Origin: Coriaria nepalensis
Taxonomy: Eukaryota > Streptophyta > Magnoliopsida > Cucurbitales > Coriariaceae
Length of the DNA: 64,000 nt
Direction of reading: 5' to 3'
Assembly (NCBI GenBank): GCA_027186245.1
Contig: CP114484.1
Location: 4,228,501 to 4,292,500 of the forward strand
Shown here: positions 44,701 through 57,324 of the stretch, piece by piece
Layout: every line of letters starts with the position of its first letter
Numbering within the stretch: the stretch's first letter is position 1
The notes under the pieces: generated by a model
Told to the model about the DNA's origin: nothing
Databases searched by the model: none
The model's input: the letters and a program-made list of their open reading frames with translations, nothing else
Program-made: the position numbers and the translations under genes

Positions 44701-47700
44701 GATCCTTTTGGACTTCTTGGTGATATCAATAGCTTGCTTAGGGATGTCAAACAAAGTAATAATTACTCTGGGTCAAAACAGCTTCTGGAGAATGCGCCCG
44801 ATTCATCATTTTCCCAAGATATCAAGATCCCTGGGATTCAATCTCCTAGTGAGCTACTTCAAAACATATTCAGTGCATTTAGGAGAAATGATCATCCCTT
44901 TCTGAAAAAGATTACAATGAATGATTTGAATTCACTTATGTCCAACTATGACAGCCAGTCTGACACATTTGGCATGCCTTTTTTACCTCTACCTGAGGAT
45001 TGTATGAGATATGAAGGTATGGTTCTGATTGCCTCTCTGCTCTGCTCCTGCATACGGAATGTTAAGTTGCCACACTTGAGAAGAGGCGCTATACTCTTGC
45101 TGAAGTCTTCTGCTTTATATATTGATGATGAAGATCGCTTGCAACGCCTGCTTCCTTATGTTATCGCAATGCTTTCAGATCCTGCGGCTATTGTCCGATG
45201 CGCTGCCATTGAGACCTTGTGTGACATTCTCCCTTTAGTACGTGACTTTCCACCAAGTGATGCAAAAATCTTTCCTGAGTATATTCTTCCAATGCTTTCC
45301 ATGCTTCCTGATGATCCAGAAGAAAGTGTGAGGATTTGTTATGCTAGTAATATTGCCAAGTTAGCACTTACTGCTTATGGATTCTTGATTCACTCCATAA
45401 GCTTGAGTGAGGCTGGGGTTCTTAATGAATTAGGCTCACCACAGAAGCCATCAGTATGCACTGATGGCTCATCTAAACAACTTCACAAGTCACAAGGGGC
45501 TGTGCAGCTTGTACAACTTAGAAAGTCCATTGCTGAGATTGTTCAAGAACTTGTTATGGGTCCAAAACAAACACCAAATATTCGGAGAGCACTTCTAAAG
45601 GACATTGGTAATCTATGCTGCTTCTTTGGCCAGAGGCAGAGTAACGATTTTTTATTACCCATCCTCCCTGCTTTTCTTAATGATCGCGATCAGCAGCTAA
45701 GAGCAGTATTCTATGGTCAAATTGTGTATGTCTGCTTCTTTGTGGGCAAACGGAGTGTGGAGGAGTATCTTTTACCTTACATTGAGCAATCTTTAAGTGA
45801 TGCAGCAGAAGATGTTATTGTCAACGGATTGGATTGTTTGTCTATCTTGTGCAAAAGCGGTTTCCTGAGGAAGAGGATACTGCTTGAAATGATAGAGCGT
45901 GCCTTTCCATTATTATGTTACCCTAGTCGATGGGTAAGAAAGGCAGCTGTCACTTTCATTGCTGCTAGCAGTGATAGCTTAGGTGCTGTGGATTCATATG
46001 TCTTTCTTGCTCCAGTGATACGGCCGTTCCTCAGCAGGCAACCTGCATCTTTGTCTTCCGAGAAGGATTTACTTTGTTGCTTAAAGCCTCCTGTCTCTAG
46101 ACAGGTATTTTATCAAAACTTAGAAAATGCCAGGAGTTCTGACATGCTAGACAGACAGAGAAAGATATGGTACAATTCGTCACCTCAATCTAAGCAATGG
46201 GAAAGTGTGGATTTACTCAAGAGAGGGGTGGGTGAATCAAATCCAGTGAAGAGCTGGCCTGATAAGACAACGAGTTCTGAAGGTCAAAAATACGTTGGCA
46301 ATGTATTGCACCAGCCAGAAGTAACTGAATGTGTTGACGGTGAGGCAAGGTTGAGAGGAATGGGAGCAACTCTGTCTGATACTGCAAGCAGAGGAAATGC
46401 TGAAATTCGTGATGCACAATTCTCAGAGAAGCTTCAATTTTCAGGCCTTATTTCTCCACAAGTTGCAGGTGGGAGTTTCATATATGATAAACCGTCAGAA
46501 GGCATACCTCTGTACTCCTTTACCATGGACAAGCAGGCAGTAGGAATTCACTCCGTAGCTTCTGATTCCCCATTACAAGTTAACTCTTTATTAATTGATT
46601 CATCAACCATGCCTTGGATAGACCCAGTAAATAAATCATTTAACTTGGCTAGCTCAGTTCCTGCGCCTAAGCTTGTTTCAGGCTCATTTTGCATCAGCAG
46701 TGGGAGTAAGCAGTTCTACAGAGTTGTACATGAACCAGATGCCAAGGAAAATGATCAAACGGCCTATATCAATAACAAGTTTCAAGAGAGAGGATTATCA
46801 AATATAATGAAAGGAATAAGTTCCATGTCTATAGAAGATTCCTCCACTGTATCTGATGTTTCGGGATTGCCTTTCACACGAACATCATCAATTCCTGACT
46901 CTGGATGGAGGCCTCGTGGGGTGTTGGTTGCACACCTCCAGGAGCACCGTTCTGCTGTTAATGACATAGCAATTTCGACTGATCATAGCTTTTTTGTTAG
47001 TGCATCTGATGATTCCACTGTCAAGGTGTGGGACTCAAGAAAGTTGGAAAAAGATATATCATTCAGGTCCAGGCTAACTTATCACCTGGAGGGAAGCCGG
47101 GCTTTATGTGCTGCAATGTTCAGGGGCTCAGCGCAGGTGGTTGTTGGTGCATGTGATGGTGTGATTCATATGTTTTCTGTTGATTACATCTCTAGAGGTC
47201 TGGGAAGTGTTGTTGAAAAGTATTCAGGTATTGCTGATATCAAGAAGAAGGATGTTAAGGAAGGTGCTGTAATTAGCCTTTTGAACTATTCTGCTGATAC
47301 TAGTCAGATGGTCATGTATAGCACTCAAAATTGTGGGATTCATTTATGGGACACTAGAACAAATATCAATGCATGGACGTTAAAGGCAATTCCTGAGGAG
47401 GGATATGTGTCTTCTCTGCTTGCTGGCCCCTCCGGAAATTGGTTTGTATCTGGATCTTCAAGAGGTGTTCTTACTCTCTGGGATCTGAGGTTCCTCATGC
47501 CTGTGAACTCATGGCACTATTCACTTGCTTGCCCAATAGAAGAGATGTGCCATTTTGTTCCTCCTCCAAATGTCCCTGAAGCTACTGCTTCAAGGCCCCT
47601 CATTTATGTAGCTGCTGGCTGTAACGAAGTTTCCCTCTGGAATGCAGAAAATTGGAGTTGCCATCAGGTTGGTATAAATATTGTAGTCACTCTTCCTTAG

Positions 47701-49111
47701 TAGTAGATTTAATATCTAAGGATGAATTTAGACTTCCAATTATTTGGTATAACTAGTACTAGTGGGAGACAAATATTGCAAGTACATCTGTCACCCTCAA
47801 ACAACAAAATATTGCAAGGGAGACAAATCCATCTGACTATAACTTAATGTGTTGATTGAGTAACAGGCCATGTGCTGGTATAACCATTGCCATCTCTTTG
47901 AGATAAACTTTAACTAATCTCAGGTTCACGCATATGATTTTTCCTTTTCACCATAGGATAAATTTGTAGATGCAGGAAATGAAGATTACATACTTATTGC
48001 TTCTCCTATTTGAGAGTGCATGCTACTCATTGGATTTTTATGCGGTAAAATTGTGCTTGTTTCATGATGGTGATTAACATTTAATGCAGCTTATATTCAT
48101 GGATGAAGCACTTAACCGCTGATTCCTTTACCGACCCATAATAATTTCATTCGGGTTATAAAAACCATTCGACTTTGTATTCAGGTGTTGAAGGTGTCTA
48201 ACTTTGACAGTGATGCTGAAATGTCCGACTTACCTTGGGCCTTAGCAAGACCATCAACCAAGGTGAATCCAAAATCAGATATGAGACAAAATATCAGTCC
48301 AAAATACAGAGTAAATGAGTTGAAAGAACCTCGACCCAGACTTCCTGGTATCCGTACATTGCTTCCCTTATCTGGGGGCGATTTGTTAACTGGGGGAACT
48401 GATTTGAAGATACGGCGGTGGGACCATTATAGGTAAAGGTGGTTTAATTCTTTCTCTGTTTGCTTGATTATGTTTGAAAAAACTTCATCCATTAACTCAT
48501 CATGTCATATGTTGCAGCCCTGACAGAACGTACTGTATATGTGGACCAAACTTGAAAGGCAATGGAAATGATGATTTCTATGAAACAAAATCTAGTTTTG
48601 GCGTACAAGTTGTGCAGGTACTTACCCAATTTACAACTTTACGGGTTCGTTTTAGGGTCCTACTTTTTAATTTTGGTGGGGTTTACATTTCGTACCTGTG
48701 AGTCATGTTAAAATCTTTACGAGAAAATATGCAAAGGACTTAGTTTAAGCAACAATGCTTTGTCCTTTTGAGAACTACAAAATGATTGTATGTCAATATA
48801 GTTTTCTGTAAAGTTCTAAAAAATGTAATTTCCTTTATTCTTGTTTCCTCTAATCAACAAAATTGAAGAGGTGTCTCTAATAATATTTTGTATTGTTTTA
48901 TGCTGAAATTGTTTTTCATTTTCTGTGCAAATAGGAAACTAAGAGACGACCATTGACAACAAAGTTGACAACAAAGGCAGTTCTTGCAGCTGCTGCCACC
49001 GATTCTGCTGGTTGTCACAGAGACTCCATACTTTCTCTGGCTTCTGTGAAGTTGAACCAGAAGCTCTTAATTTCGAGCAGTAGAGATGGGGCCATTAAGG
49101 TTTGGAGGTAG
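41734..49111 (+). CDS. VPS15: VPS15, regulatory kinase-like subunit of class III PI3-kinase
   Basis: VPS15 scaffolds the VPS34/VPS30 complex that makes PI3P on endosomal and autophagic membranes. Eleven exons give 1,552 residues: 41,734-42,006, 42,398-42,520, 42,606-42,651, 42,740-42,900, 43,254-43,333, 43,739-43,844, 44,148-44,324, 44,500-47,667, 48,185-48,432, 48,518-48,617, 48,935-49,111. MGNKIARTT is a classic N-myristoylation start. The kinase-like domain (about 26-315) has LGKGRFF, a catalytic loop DIKCEN (149-154) and DFA in place of DFG (167-169), as is usual for VPS15. HEAT repeats follow within about 490-840. WD40 repeats run from about 1,128 ([24 protein letters not shown]) to the C-terminus ([11 protein letters not shown]). 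The single 3.2-kb exon covers the HEAT, linker and early WD40 regions. It appears intact and is near the family's usual length. Confidence 0.96.
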
Positions 49112-50342
49112 ATGATGCTTTATAAGCAAACACCTTATTCTTGATTGTATATATTTAGTGCCAACTCTAATTGAAATAATGTACATATGTATCGCAAAGC
49201 TGAGTCTTTGGTATCCACTTAGATCAAGAATTATATTTGCTAACCCTTTGGATTCAATGATTTTTAGTAGTAGTTCAAGTTGTATAACATGTTATTTGCA
49301 TTTATAAATAGGTGTAAATTCACATTGATGGAATGTTGTCGTTGTGTATATGTTCCCAGTTCCAGTAATAATACTAAGTAAATCTAACACTTGCATAGAA
49401 TCCCTGCTTGCGTTTTGATACAGCTCTTTATTGGGTGCATTTGAAAAACAGTTGGTTTAAATTATCATTTTCGTTCCTCTTCTACTCTTATCGCCCCAAC
49501 AGCTGCACTTGATTTCACTTGTAAAGCATGTGGTCGAATGAGTTTTTGACAATGTGCATCATCTCTATGCTTGTCAAACTAGAACACTTTCCCTTTACGC
49601 ATGTCACTTCTCAGTTTACTTCGTCGAAAACCAGAGTTAGGAAACATGTCCTAATTAATTAGATGGATAATCCAATCACTTGCTTGGTTTTGGACACAGA
49701 CAAAAGTTGACAGCCGTTGCCGAAAAAGCATATAATCATATCAGGCTACGAGACTAATAGTTGGTTGTAACTTGTAATCAGATTATATGTTATATTCAAT
49801 AGGACTGACTACTAAACTAATTAATATGACAAATTTGAATTTATGCCTAATTAACTTTCCCATTTTCTCATCTCACGCATGAACGTGTAGATATTCACCT
49901 TCATATACGAACAGAAACAGAAGGCACTCACGGGAAGCTCCAAATGCAACACTAAAATGTACTATCAATTCTCTCTTACACATCTTTTGACCATCATCTT
50001 ACCTGTCTTCTAGCATTTGTTCTGTCTGTCTATCTGTCTCTCTCTCTCTCTCTACATGGATGTTAGCAGAAGCACCCGTGACCTCTATCTCCTCATCATG
50101 GATCTTTGTTACAATTCCTAATAATTTTAACTTATCTACAACTCATTTTTCACACATAAACATAACATTCTCTTACAATCAACAATGACAAAAATAAGAA
50201 TTATTTTGACAAACCCACTAGAATCAATACAAACTTTGAGCTTAGGAATCTAATATAGATATATATATAAAGCTTATCCAGCCTATTTATCCCTCGTCGT
50301 TCCCTTTTTTTTTCAGCTTCTTTCTCCTTTAGTATTGTTCAA
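49112..50342. other. Spacer between VPS15 and pectinesterase
   Basis: It holds the VPS15 3' UTR and the pectinesterase promoter. There is a TC microsatellite (CTGTCTCTCTCTCTCTCTC) near 50,030-50,053 and a TA run near 50,256-50,270, but no gene. Confidence 0.4.
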
Positions 50343-52334
50343 ATGTCAAAATTTCAACAAACTAGTAGCATTTTCATTCTTCTCCTCTTTCTGTTCAATC
50401 TATGTCCATCAGCATTATGCAACATTCAACCAAAGAATGTTCATCTGAAGAAGCAGAAGAGAATAACTAGTACTGTAAAAGTGAATACAACTCAAACCCA
50501 GTTTTCAGAATACCAATTCATGGAGTGGGTCAAATTTGTTGGAGGCCTCAAACATTCGGTTTTCAAGACGGCTAAGAACAAGCTCGTCCCTTCTTGCACT
50601 CTAACCGTCTCCAAAAACCCGAAATCTGATCACTTCTCGTCGATTCAAAAAGCCATTAACTCTCTTCCATTCATCAATCTTGTCAGAGTAGTCATCAAAG
50701 TGCATGAAGGAGTTTACAAGTGAGTGTCTTTTGCTAGTCTCTTTTGGTCTTTGTAAATTTCTATGTAAAATTTTGTTGACAATTTTTTTTTTTATAATAA
50801 TAAATAAAAGTGAGAAGGTTGACATAGCTAGATTAAAATCGTTCATAACGATAGAGGGGGCAGGAGCGGATAAAACAATAATTCAATGGGGAGACATAGC
50901 TCAAAAGCTTGGACCAAAAGGGAAACCAATGGGGACCTACAATTCTGCTACTTTTGCTGTCAATGCACCTTATTTCATTGCCAAGAACATCACCTTCAAG
51001 GTAATTAATCATTTGTCTTCATTTCATAATCACCTAAAAAATGTGTTTTTGTCTCATGTTTTAATTTTAAATTTTTTTGTATAAATGTGTATCTGATTGT
51101 GAAAGGAAACAAACAAATGACGCAGAATACAAATTCAATTCCGGCTGCAGGAGCAATTGGAAAGCAAGCAGTAGCATTGAGAGTCTCGGGAGATACGGCG
51201 ACGTTTGTGGGGTGTAGATTCCTGGGAGCGCAGGACACACTGTATGACCAAATGGGTAGGCATTATTATAAAGATTGCTACATTGAAGGTTCTGTGGATT
51301 TCATCTTTGGCAATGGTCTCTCTCTATTCGAGGTTAGATTCTCCCCGACTAATCTAATCTTATTTATTTATAAGAGTTTAAACAAGTTACAACAAAAGTT
51401 TCAATACTATATCAAGCAATGGGGATGTTAGAACTTTGCACTAACAATAATATGCAACGTTCTAATTTATATTATGAAGAGAGTATTTCATACCTTAGAG
51501 AGGAGATATGAGTCTCGCCACATAAGATTTATTCTGATTTCATCCCACCAAACAAAATCAATGTGGATGTTGTAAATGAAGATATTTGGACTTCCAATTC
51601 AAAATTAATTGACAACGAGTATATTAACACGTATTTCTAATATATTGTGATGATATTTCCGAAGTAAATTTTTTAACTTTTACATTCTCTTTCTATCTGA
51701 AGTAACATCTTTATTAGAGGTATTGTGAGTGAGAAATATAAGAGAGAAGATGCTCTTAAGATCATATGGAGTCTATATAGAATAAGAATATTCTCTTTCT
51801 AATATATGCTCTTAGATGTGTGTTTGGCTGTTTGTAGGGATGTCACGTGCATGCAATAGCACAAAGTACAGGGGCCCTAACAGCACAAGGAAGAAAGAGC
51901 ATATTAGAAGACACAGGCTTTTCATTCGTGAACTGTAAGGTCACTGGCTCAGGGGCACTCTTCCTTGGGAGGGCTTGGGGTGCCTTCTCTCGGGTCATCT
52001 TTGCCCATACTTTCATGGACAACGTTATCATCCCCAAAGGCTGGTACAATTGGGGTGACCCTAACCGTGAAATGTATGTTACTACCTACTCTCTTCTATT
52101 TGAGTCTTTTCTCATCTCTTGCTTTCTTCCTCCCTAATGTGTTGTGGTGGTATATATGTGGTGGTTGATTGGAAAATTATGGACAGGACGGTGTTTTACG
52201 GGCAATACAAGTGCACAGGACCAGGATCAAACTTTGCAGGTAGAGTTTCATGGTCAAGAGAGCTCACTGATGAAGAAGCCAAGCCTTTCATTTCCCTTAG
52301 CTTGATTGATGGCTCTGAGTGGATCAAATTGTGA
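50343..52334 (+). CDS. Secreted pectin methylesterase without inhibitor domain
   Basis: It removes methyl groups from wall homogalacturonan. Five exons, 50,343-50,719, 50,811-51,000, 51,126-51,332, 51,838-52,073 and 52,187-52,334, give 385 residues. Residues 1-26 form a signal peptide ([12 protein letters not shown]...ALC). There is no PMEI pro-domain, so this is the single-domain type resembling Arabidopsis PME53. Family catalytic residues are visible: Q203 (GKQAVALR), Q225-D226 (GAQDTLYD), D247 (GSVDFIFGN) and R303 (GRAWGAFSR), followed by [11 protein letters not shown]. The C-terminus is [10 protein letters not shown]...SEWIKL. The first intron splits a codon so that residue 126 is Asn, where relatives often have Lys or Arg. 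All splice sites are GT/AG. Confidence 0.95.
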
Positions 52335-52669
52335 TTGACCCGTTTCCCCCTATTTATTACATTCTTTATATCTACTCCTTGTATAACTCATAGATGGTGG
52401 TGAATTATAGTTTTGAGATATAACCATTTCAGTATCTTTTTTTTAATAGTAAATTAATAAAAGTTCACTCTTGATAAGCTTAGGCGCTTTAATTATTGTC
52501 ATGCGGCACCAATTAGGTCCTACAATTTTGTCATGGGGCAAGTTATCTGGTAATCACACTTTGTGTAATAAAAGAGCTATTCGAGTCATGATATGAATTC
52601 TGTATTTGTATATATCTACAATAATATTCCTCAAGAACCCTGATAAAAAGAAAAGAAAATTTGAATAAA
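52335..52669. other. Pectinesterase 3' UTR and spacer
   Basis: It has T-rich and AATAAA-like sequence (TTAATAGTAAATTAATAAAAG near 52,445) consistent with 3'-end formation. No gene. Confidence 0.3.
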
Positions 52670-52814
52670 TCTCAAAATTTGAATAAATCTCAAAATTTAT
52701 CCAAATTATAACGGACATTTAAAATTTTTAGTAATTATAATAAATATTTAATTTTAAATTTAAATTATAATGAAATCTCAATTCCTTCAAATATTGATGA
52801 AATTGTTATGTCCA

Positions 52815-53400
52815 TAATATATATCTATGATTATTAAAATTCTAAATTTAACCCAACTTAAAATTTGTATTTATATTTTACCCTCTTAATTTAAATTTCA
52901 TTTTTTTAGCTAACTTTATTTATTTATTTATTTTTATTTCTTCATTTTCACCCTATCAACCGCCACCATCCTCCACTATCGCTATCGCCAATCTTTATTG
53001 CCGACATAAAAATATTAAAATTTTATAATTTTTAATTTTTAATTTATCTCTCTCTTAAATATTAAAATTTTAAATTTTTATATTGACGGTCTGAAACCAT
53101 TACTGTTAACCTCAATTGCCGACATAAAAATATTATAATTTAATTATTTTCTCTTTATCTCTTAAATATTATAATTTTTAAAATTTTTAAAATTTTATGT
53201 AGGCGGTCAAAGTTACCAGTAACAATGGTGGGGAGGATGGTAGTAGCGGCAGCAGAGGAGGGTGGTGGCGGCTGGTGTGGTAGAACAAAGAAGAAACTAA
53301 AAAAAAGTGGATTAAAAAATATTAAATTTAAATTAAATGGAGTAAAAATATAAACAAAAATTTTTAATTTGATCAAATTTAGAATTTTAATAGTCAATTA
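52815..53400. repeat. Fold-back (long inverted repeat) element
   Basis: The left arm (from about 52,825: TATTAAAATTCTAAATTT...TATTTATATTTTA...TTAATTTAAATTT) is matched by the reverse complement of the right arm ending at about 53,395, with 18 consecutive identical bases near the outer ends. Further in, CCGCCACCATCCTCC on the left corresponds to the complement of GGAGG.TGGTGGCGGC on the right. The arms are about 150-190 bp around an AT-rich centre that holds two direct copies of ATTGCCGACATAAAAATATTA (about 52,997 and 53,118). It has no coding capacity. It resembles a non-autonomous fold-back or MITE-like element. Confidence 0.65.
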
Positions 53401-53739
53401 CAACTATGTGACATATGCATGACCATTCCATCCATTTTAAAAAAGCATGAAGCATATAAATTAGAGGTAAGATCTGACAAATACTATTTTGTGGGATATT
53501 TTAAAGATATTTTGGGATACTACTTTTGTCAACCCGCGAAACTCAAAGTGTTTGTAGCTAATATGTCGTTTTCTTAGAAAGGGAATTCCTTTCGTCAGAA
53601 AATAGTGGGAGTAAAGTAGATCTTGAAGAAATTCGACTAAAAAAATAATGATCAAATTCAAGGTCAAGATTCAACGCTTCTCACACCTGAGCAACCTTAA
53701 AAAAAAAGAACTGTAATTTCTTAAGACACACCGAAACCT

Positions 53740-53965
53740 CGTATATTTGAGAGATTCCCAGTTGAACTTGAACTGTACAGTTTTCTTTAGAAACTCGAGT
53801 TGAACTTAAACGGTACGATTTCCTCATAAACAATGACCCTACAAGTTATGATGAAGCCATGCAAGGCTCATATTTTGAGAAATAGCTTGAAATCATGAAA
53901 TCTGAAATAGACTCCATATATGCCAACCAAGTTTGGACCTTGGAAGATGCACCTAAAGAAATAAT
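53740..53965 (+). pseudogene. Copia reverse-transcriptase N-terminal scrap
   Basis: Plus-strand text reads NDPTSYDEAMQGSYFEK, stop, LEIMKSEIDSIYANQVWTLE, then DAPKE. This is the lead-in to copia RT (DPTSYxEAM...EMDSMxxNQVWTLVDPP). Nothing of the RT core follows, so it is an isolated fragment about 130-220 bp long. Its upstream part contains a short internal duplication. Confidence 0.75.
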
Positions 53966-54849
53966 TTCAATTACCGAATTAATTATTCAAATTTTAATTA
54001 TTTTCCAACAGTTGTTGAGGATTACAGAGAGGGTGAAGCTTTTGTGAGGAAGAGTCAGTAGACTACAACTAATCTTAAAGAGTAGAAGATTAAGAAAAAT
54101 GTATGATCTCCCTACCTTTTCTTCATACACCTTCAACCTCGTCCTCATCCTTGACAATGAACACAAATTATTTGGCCTTGATAAAAATAGGGAACAAGAA
54201 TTCATACATATACACACACATAATACATCATATAGTATATAATAAAAGTAGAGTTTAGGCATGAAATTATGCCCCGTGTGAAATTTTAATCTCTTCCAAC
54301 ACATCATGTGTTAAATCTACGATCAAACTCTTTAAAATACCCTCATTTCTTAATTTACAACTAAATTTTCTAAAACACTTTCATTCTATAAATTTAACAC
54401 TAAATATGCAAAATAAATAATTATCCCGTCTTTGCTTAAAAAAATAGTGAAATTATAAATATTACTTTGTCATATATCAATTTTTTAAATTTCTTATAAC
54501 ATGCCACGTGTCAGATTTTACAATCAAATTTCCTAAAATACCCTCATTGCATAATAAATTCAATATTAAATACAAATTTGTAATTTTACTCATCCCTCTT
54601 TTAAAAAAAAGATTATTTTTCATGTAAAGGAAAACCTAATTTTTGACACTCTAAGGAAACCCTAAAACATAAAATAATAAATTAAAAACCTTAAAGCATA
54701 AAATCCTAATTGCTAAAAAAAAAAAAAAATAGACATTGCAAATAAACAAAATATAATAAAATCATGATTTTGTTTTTCATCTAAAATAAAATTGATAATA
54801 CAACTTAGCCTCTTAATTTGTTTATATGACTTAGCCTCTTAATTTATTT

Positions 54850-55923
54850 TATATGTTGACTTGATTTAAGTCCTTTTTCAACCTTTGTCATTTTTATCAT
54901 ATGTAATATTTTATAGAGGCAACTTGGGGACTATGGATCTATAATTCCAAACTTCAATAAATTAGATTATTAATCAAACTTTTTGACCTAATAAATCTTA
55001 ATTTATTAATCTCAATATTATTTCACTAACAATATAAGATTGTGCTCTTACAATTATAGAACATATTTACCGATCAATCTCTAGTAGTCCATTGATATAA
55101 TCATTTCATGCATTCAATCCACCAAAAATTGATTCATAATTAGAACTGCTCAAAATTACTATTTCACCATTCTAATTATTTTTTTATCCTTAAGTATCAT
55201 TAATTCACTAGTGAACGGTCAATTTATAACTTGATTATAAATTTGAGCTCAAATTCATTCAATTTCAGAATTAACCTTTAAGGGAACCAATATATAATCT
55301 TCCATGAAGAATGTTCGGATTTCATATATGTAAATCATGTTCCTAGCCACTTATCCTATTTTATATATGTTTGGATTTCATATATATCAAAACAAAAGTT
55401 TTTAGCCTGTTTTACAAATAAACTGTGACAAGTGAATCAAAAGATCCAGTTGACATAACAGGAATTCATGACTACTCATGATTCAGATTGATCTGCATAT
55501 AATCATTTATTGATATGAATTGAATTATTTATGGTAAATGATATTTTAATAAAGAATTAATTCATATTAAATCATGTTCTATATAATCCAATTATATAAA
55601 GCACATCCACTAAGATGTTTATCTATATCAGTGATCCGGATCTAGATCATATGCATTCATAATGCTAGAGGGCCGCACTAGCACCCACTATATTAAAGAT
55701 TTCATACTTTAATATGTTGCGGATAATTTAATTCATTATCTATAATATTAATCTTCTTGTACTAATACAAGATTATAGTCACATTAATGAATTTGGAATT
55801 ATAGATATTTATTCATATTATTCGATACTAATACATTCATAACAATTAAATATATAAAAATATTATTTTTATTAATTTCATTAAAACAATACTCATTATA
55901 TCTTTCAGGACACTATGCCCAAC
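54850..55923 (-). repeat. Probable solo or orphan LTR
   Basis: On the minus strand this stretch begins TGTTGGGCATAGTGTCCTGA at 55,923, the typical opening of certain plant LTRs. It continues without coding text for about 1 kb. I found neither a partner LTR nor a target duplication, and the left end is a guess. Confidence 0.45.
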
Positions 55924-56140
55924 AGTAACTACTTCTTTGATCCAATATAATTACTTTATTGAACCGTATTGGTTAGAGATATATCCATATGATCATATTA
56001 TTTTCGAAATTGTGGCTATATAAAATTTACATATAATTCAACTCGAGAGTTATTTTTTGAAAATAACTTGTTGTTAACTAACTAAATTAATGTTCACTTA
56101 AGTATGAGAATATTAAAATTTTCTTGATTGGACTTAAAAT

Positions 56141-56259
56141 TAATTTAATATTTCAAATACATCTCTAACCAATTTAATATTTTTAATATTAATATGGTCG
56201 GGGATAGGGATATACTTGAGAGCTCAAAATCATTTAATATTTCAAATACATCTCTAACC
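56141..56259. repeat. 28-bp direct repeat
   Basis: ATTTAATATTTCAAATACATCTCTAACC occurs at about 56,143-56,170 and again at about 56,232-56,259, separated by about 61 bp. Confidence 0.7.
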
Positions 56260-57282
56260 GTTATATGAGAGCTTAGGACACTATCGTATATTGTATTATA
56301 TTAGACGTGGTTGGATGACAGTATAAGCTTAAGTGGAGTAGTGACCCGAAATTAAAGGATCAACTTGATACTTATATATTGGTGAAGTCTTCTCTCTACT
56401 AGTAACCCTAACATCTCATTCCATTCAGAGCTATCACATAAGATTTTTTCAAAATAGAGTGGAAGCTCTAGCCTCCGATCGTAGTGCTTGAACTAGTATT
56501 ATTGCATCCGCTAAGGAGTTTCTTGACTCTATCACCACTTGGAAGGATCAAAACCAGATTGATTCCTTTATTGACTGAAATTCAAGAAAACAACAAAAAA
56601 GGAAAAGAAAATGGATTGATAAATCTCTTGGAGGGAGGGACCTCCAATACAAGCCTAAGCTCAATCTAGCAATTCCAAAGATAAGGCTTCGTTACAATTC
56701 GGTTGTCTATTCATATAAGAGAACTAACTGAATCAATTAGTTAGGCTAAGTAACTAACACTAACAACCTTTTGTTAGCTAAACAGATAAACAAATAGCTT
56801 CACGTGCTTGGTCCGTGACTTTATTAAACTCCAATCTTTCGATCCAGATTAGAATGGGAGAGATGATCTTGTTTGTTTTCTTACCAGCCCCAATTGTACT
56901 TGTTATTTCAGTATTCATGCGAGAATTGATTTACGGATAAAGAAATCTCATTTTTTAAAGATGATGGTCAGTTATTCTATAATCATAATAAATATGTATA
57001 ATTTATTTAATTATTTTTTAATCTGTATTTTGAATCTAATGTGATTTTTATATATTCACTATATTAATCTCTAAATATCAAGTCCACTAACACTATCGTT
57101 GCTATCTCTTCCACCATTGTTGTCACCACCTCCATCATTCCATTCATTGCTACTATTGCTATATTTGACTATTGTGATCTCAACCATTCAATACCCCAGC
57201 ACTTATCATCATAGTCTTAGATATAATTTATGATAAAATTTAGATTTTTATTTCAAAACTAATTTAAAATGAAAAAAGCGAC

Positions 57283-57324
<42 letters not shown>

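Noticed and set aside
45000..46420. Several antisense frames within the VPS15 3.2-kb exon
   Set aside because: They overlap a certain coding exon and have no recognisable features.
56484..56669. 61-codon open frame in the 56-kb spacer
   Set aside because: No homology recognised and no coding bias visible. It is probably chance in old repeat DNA.
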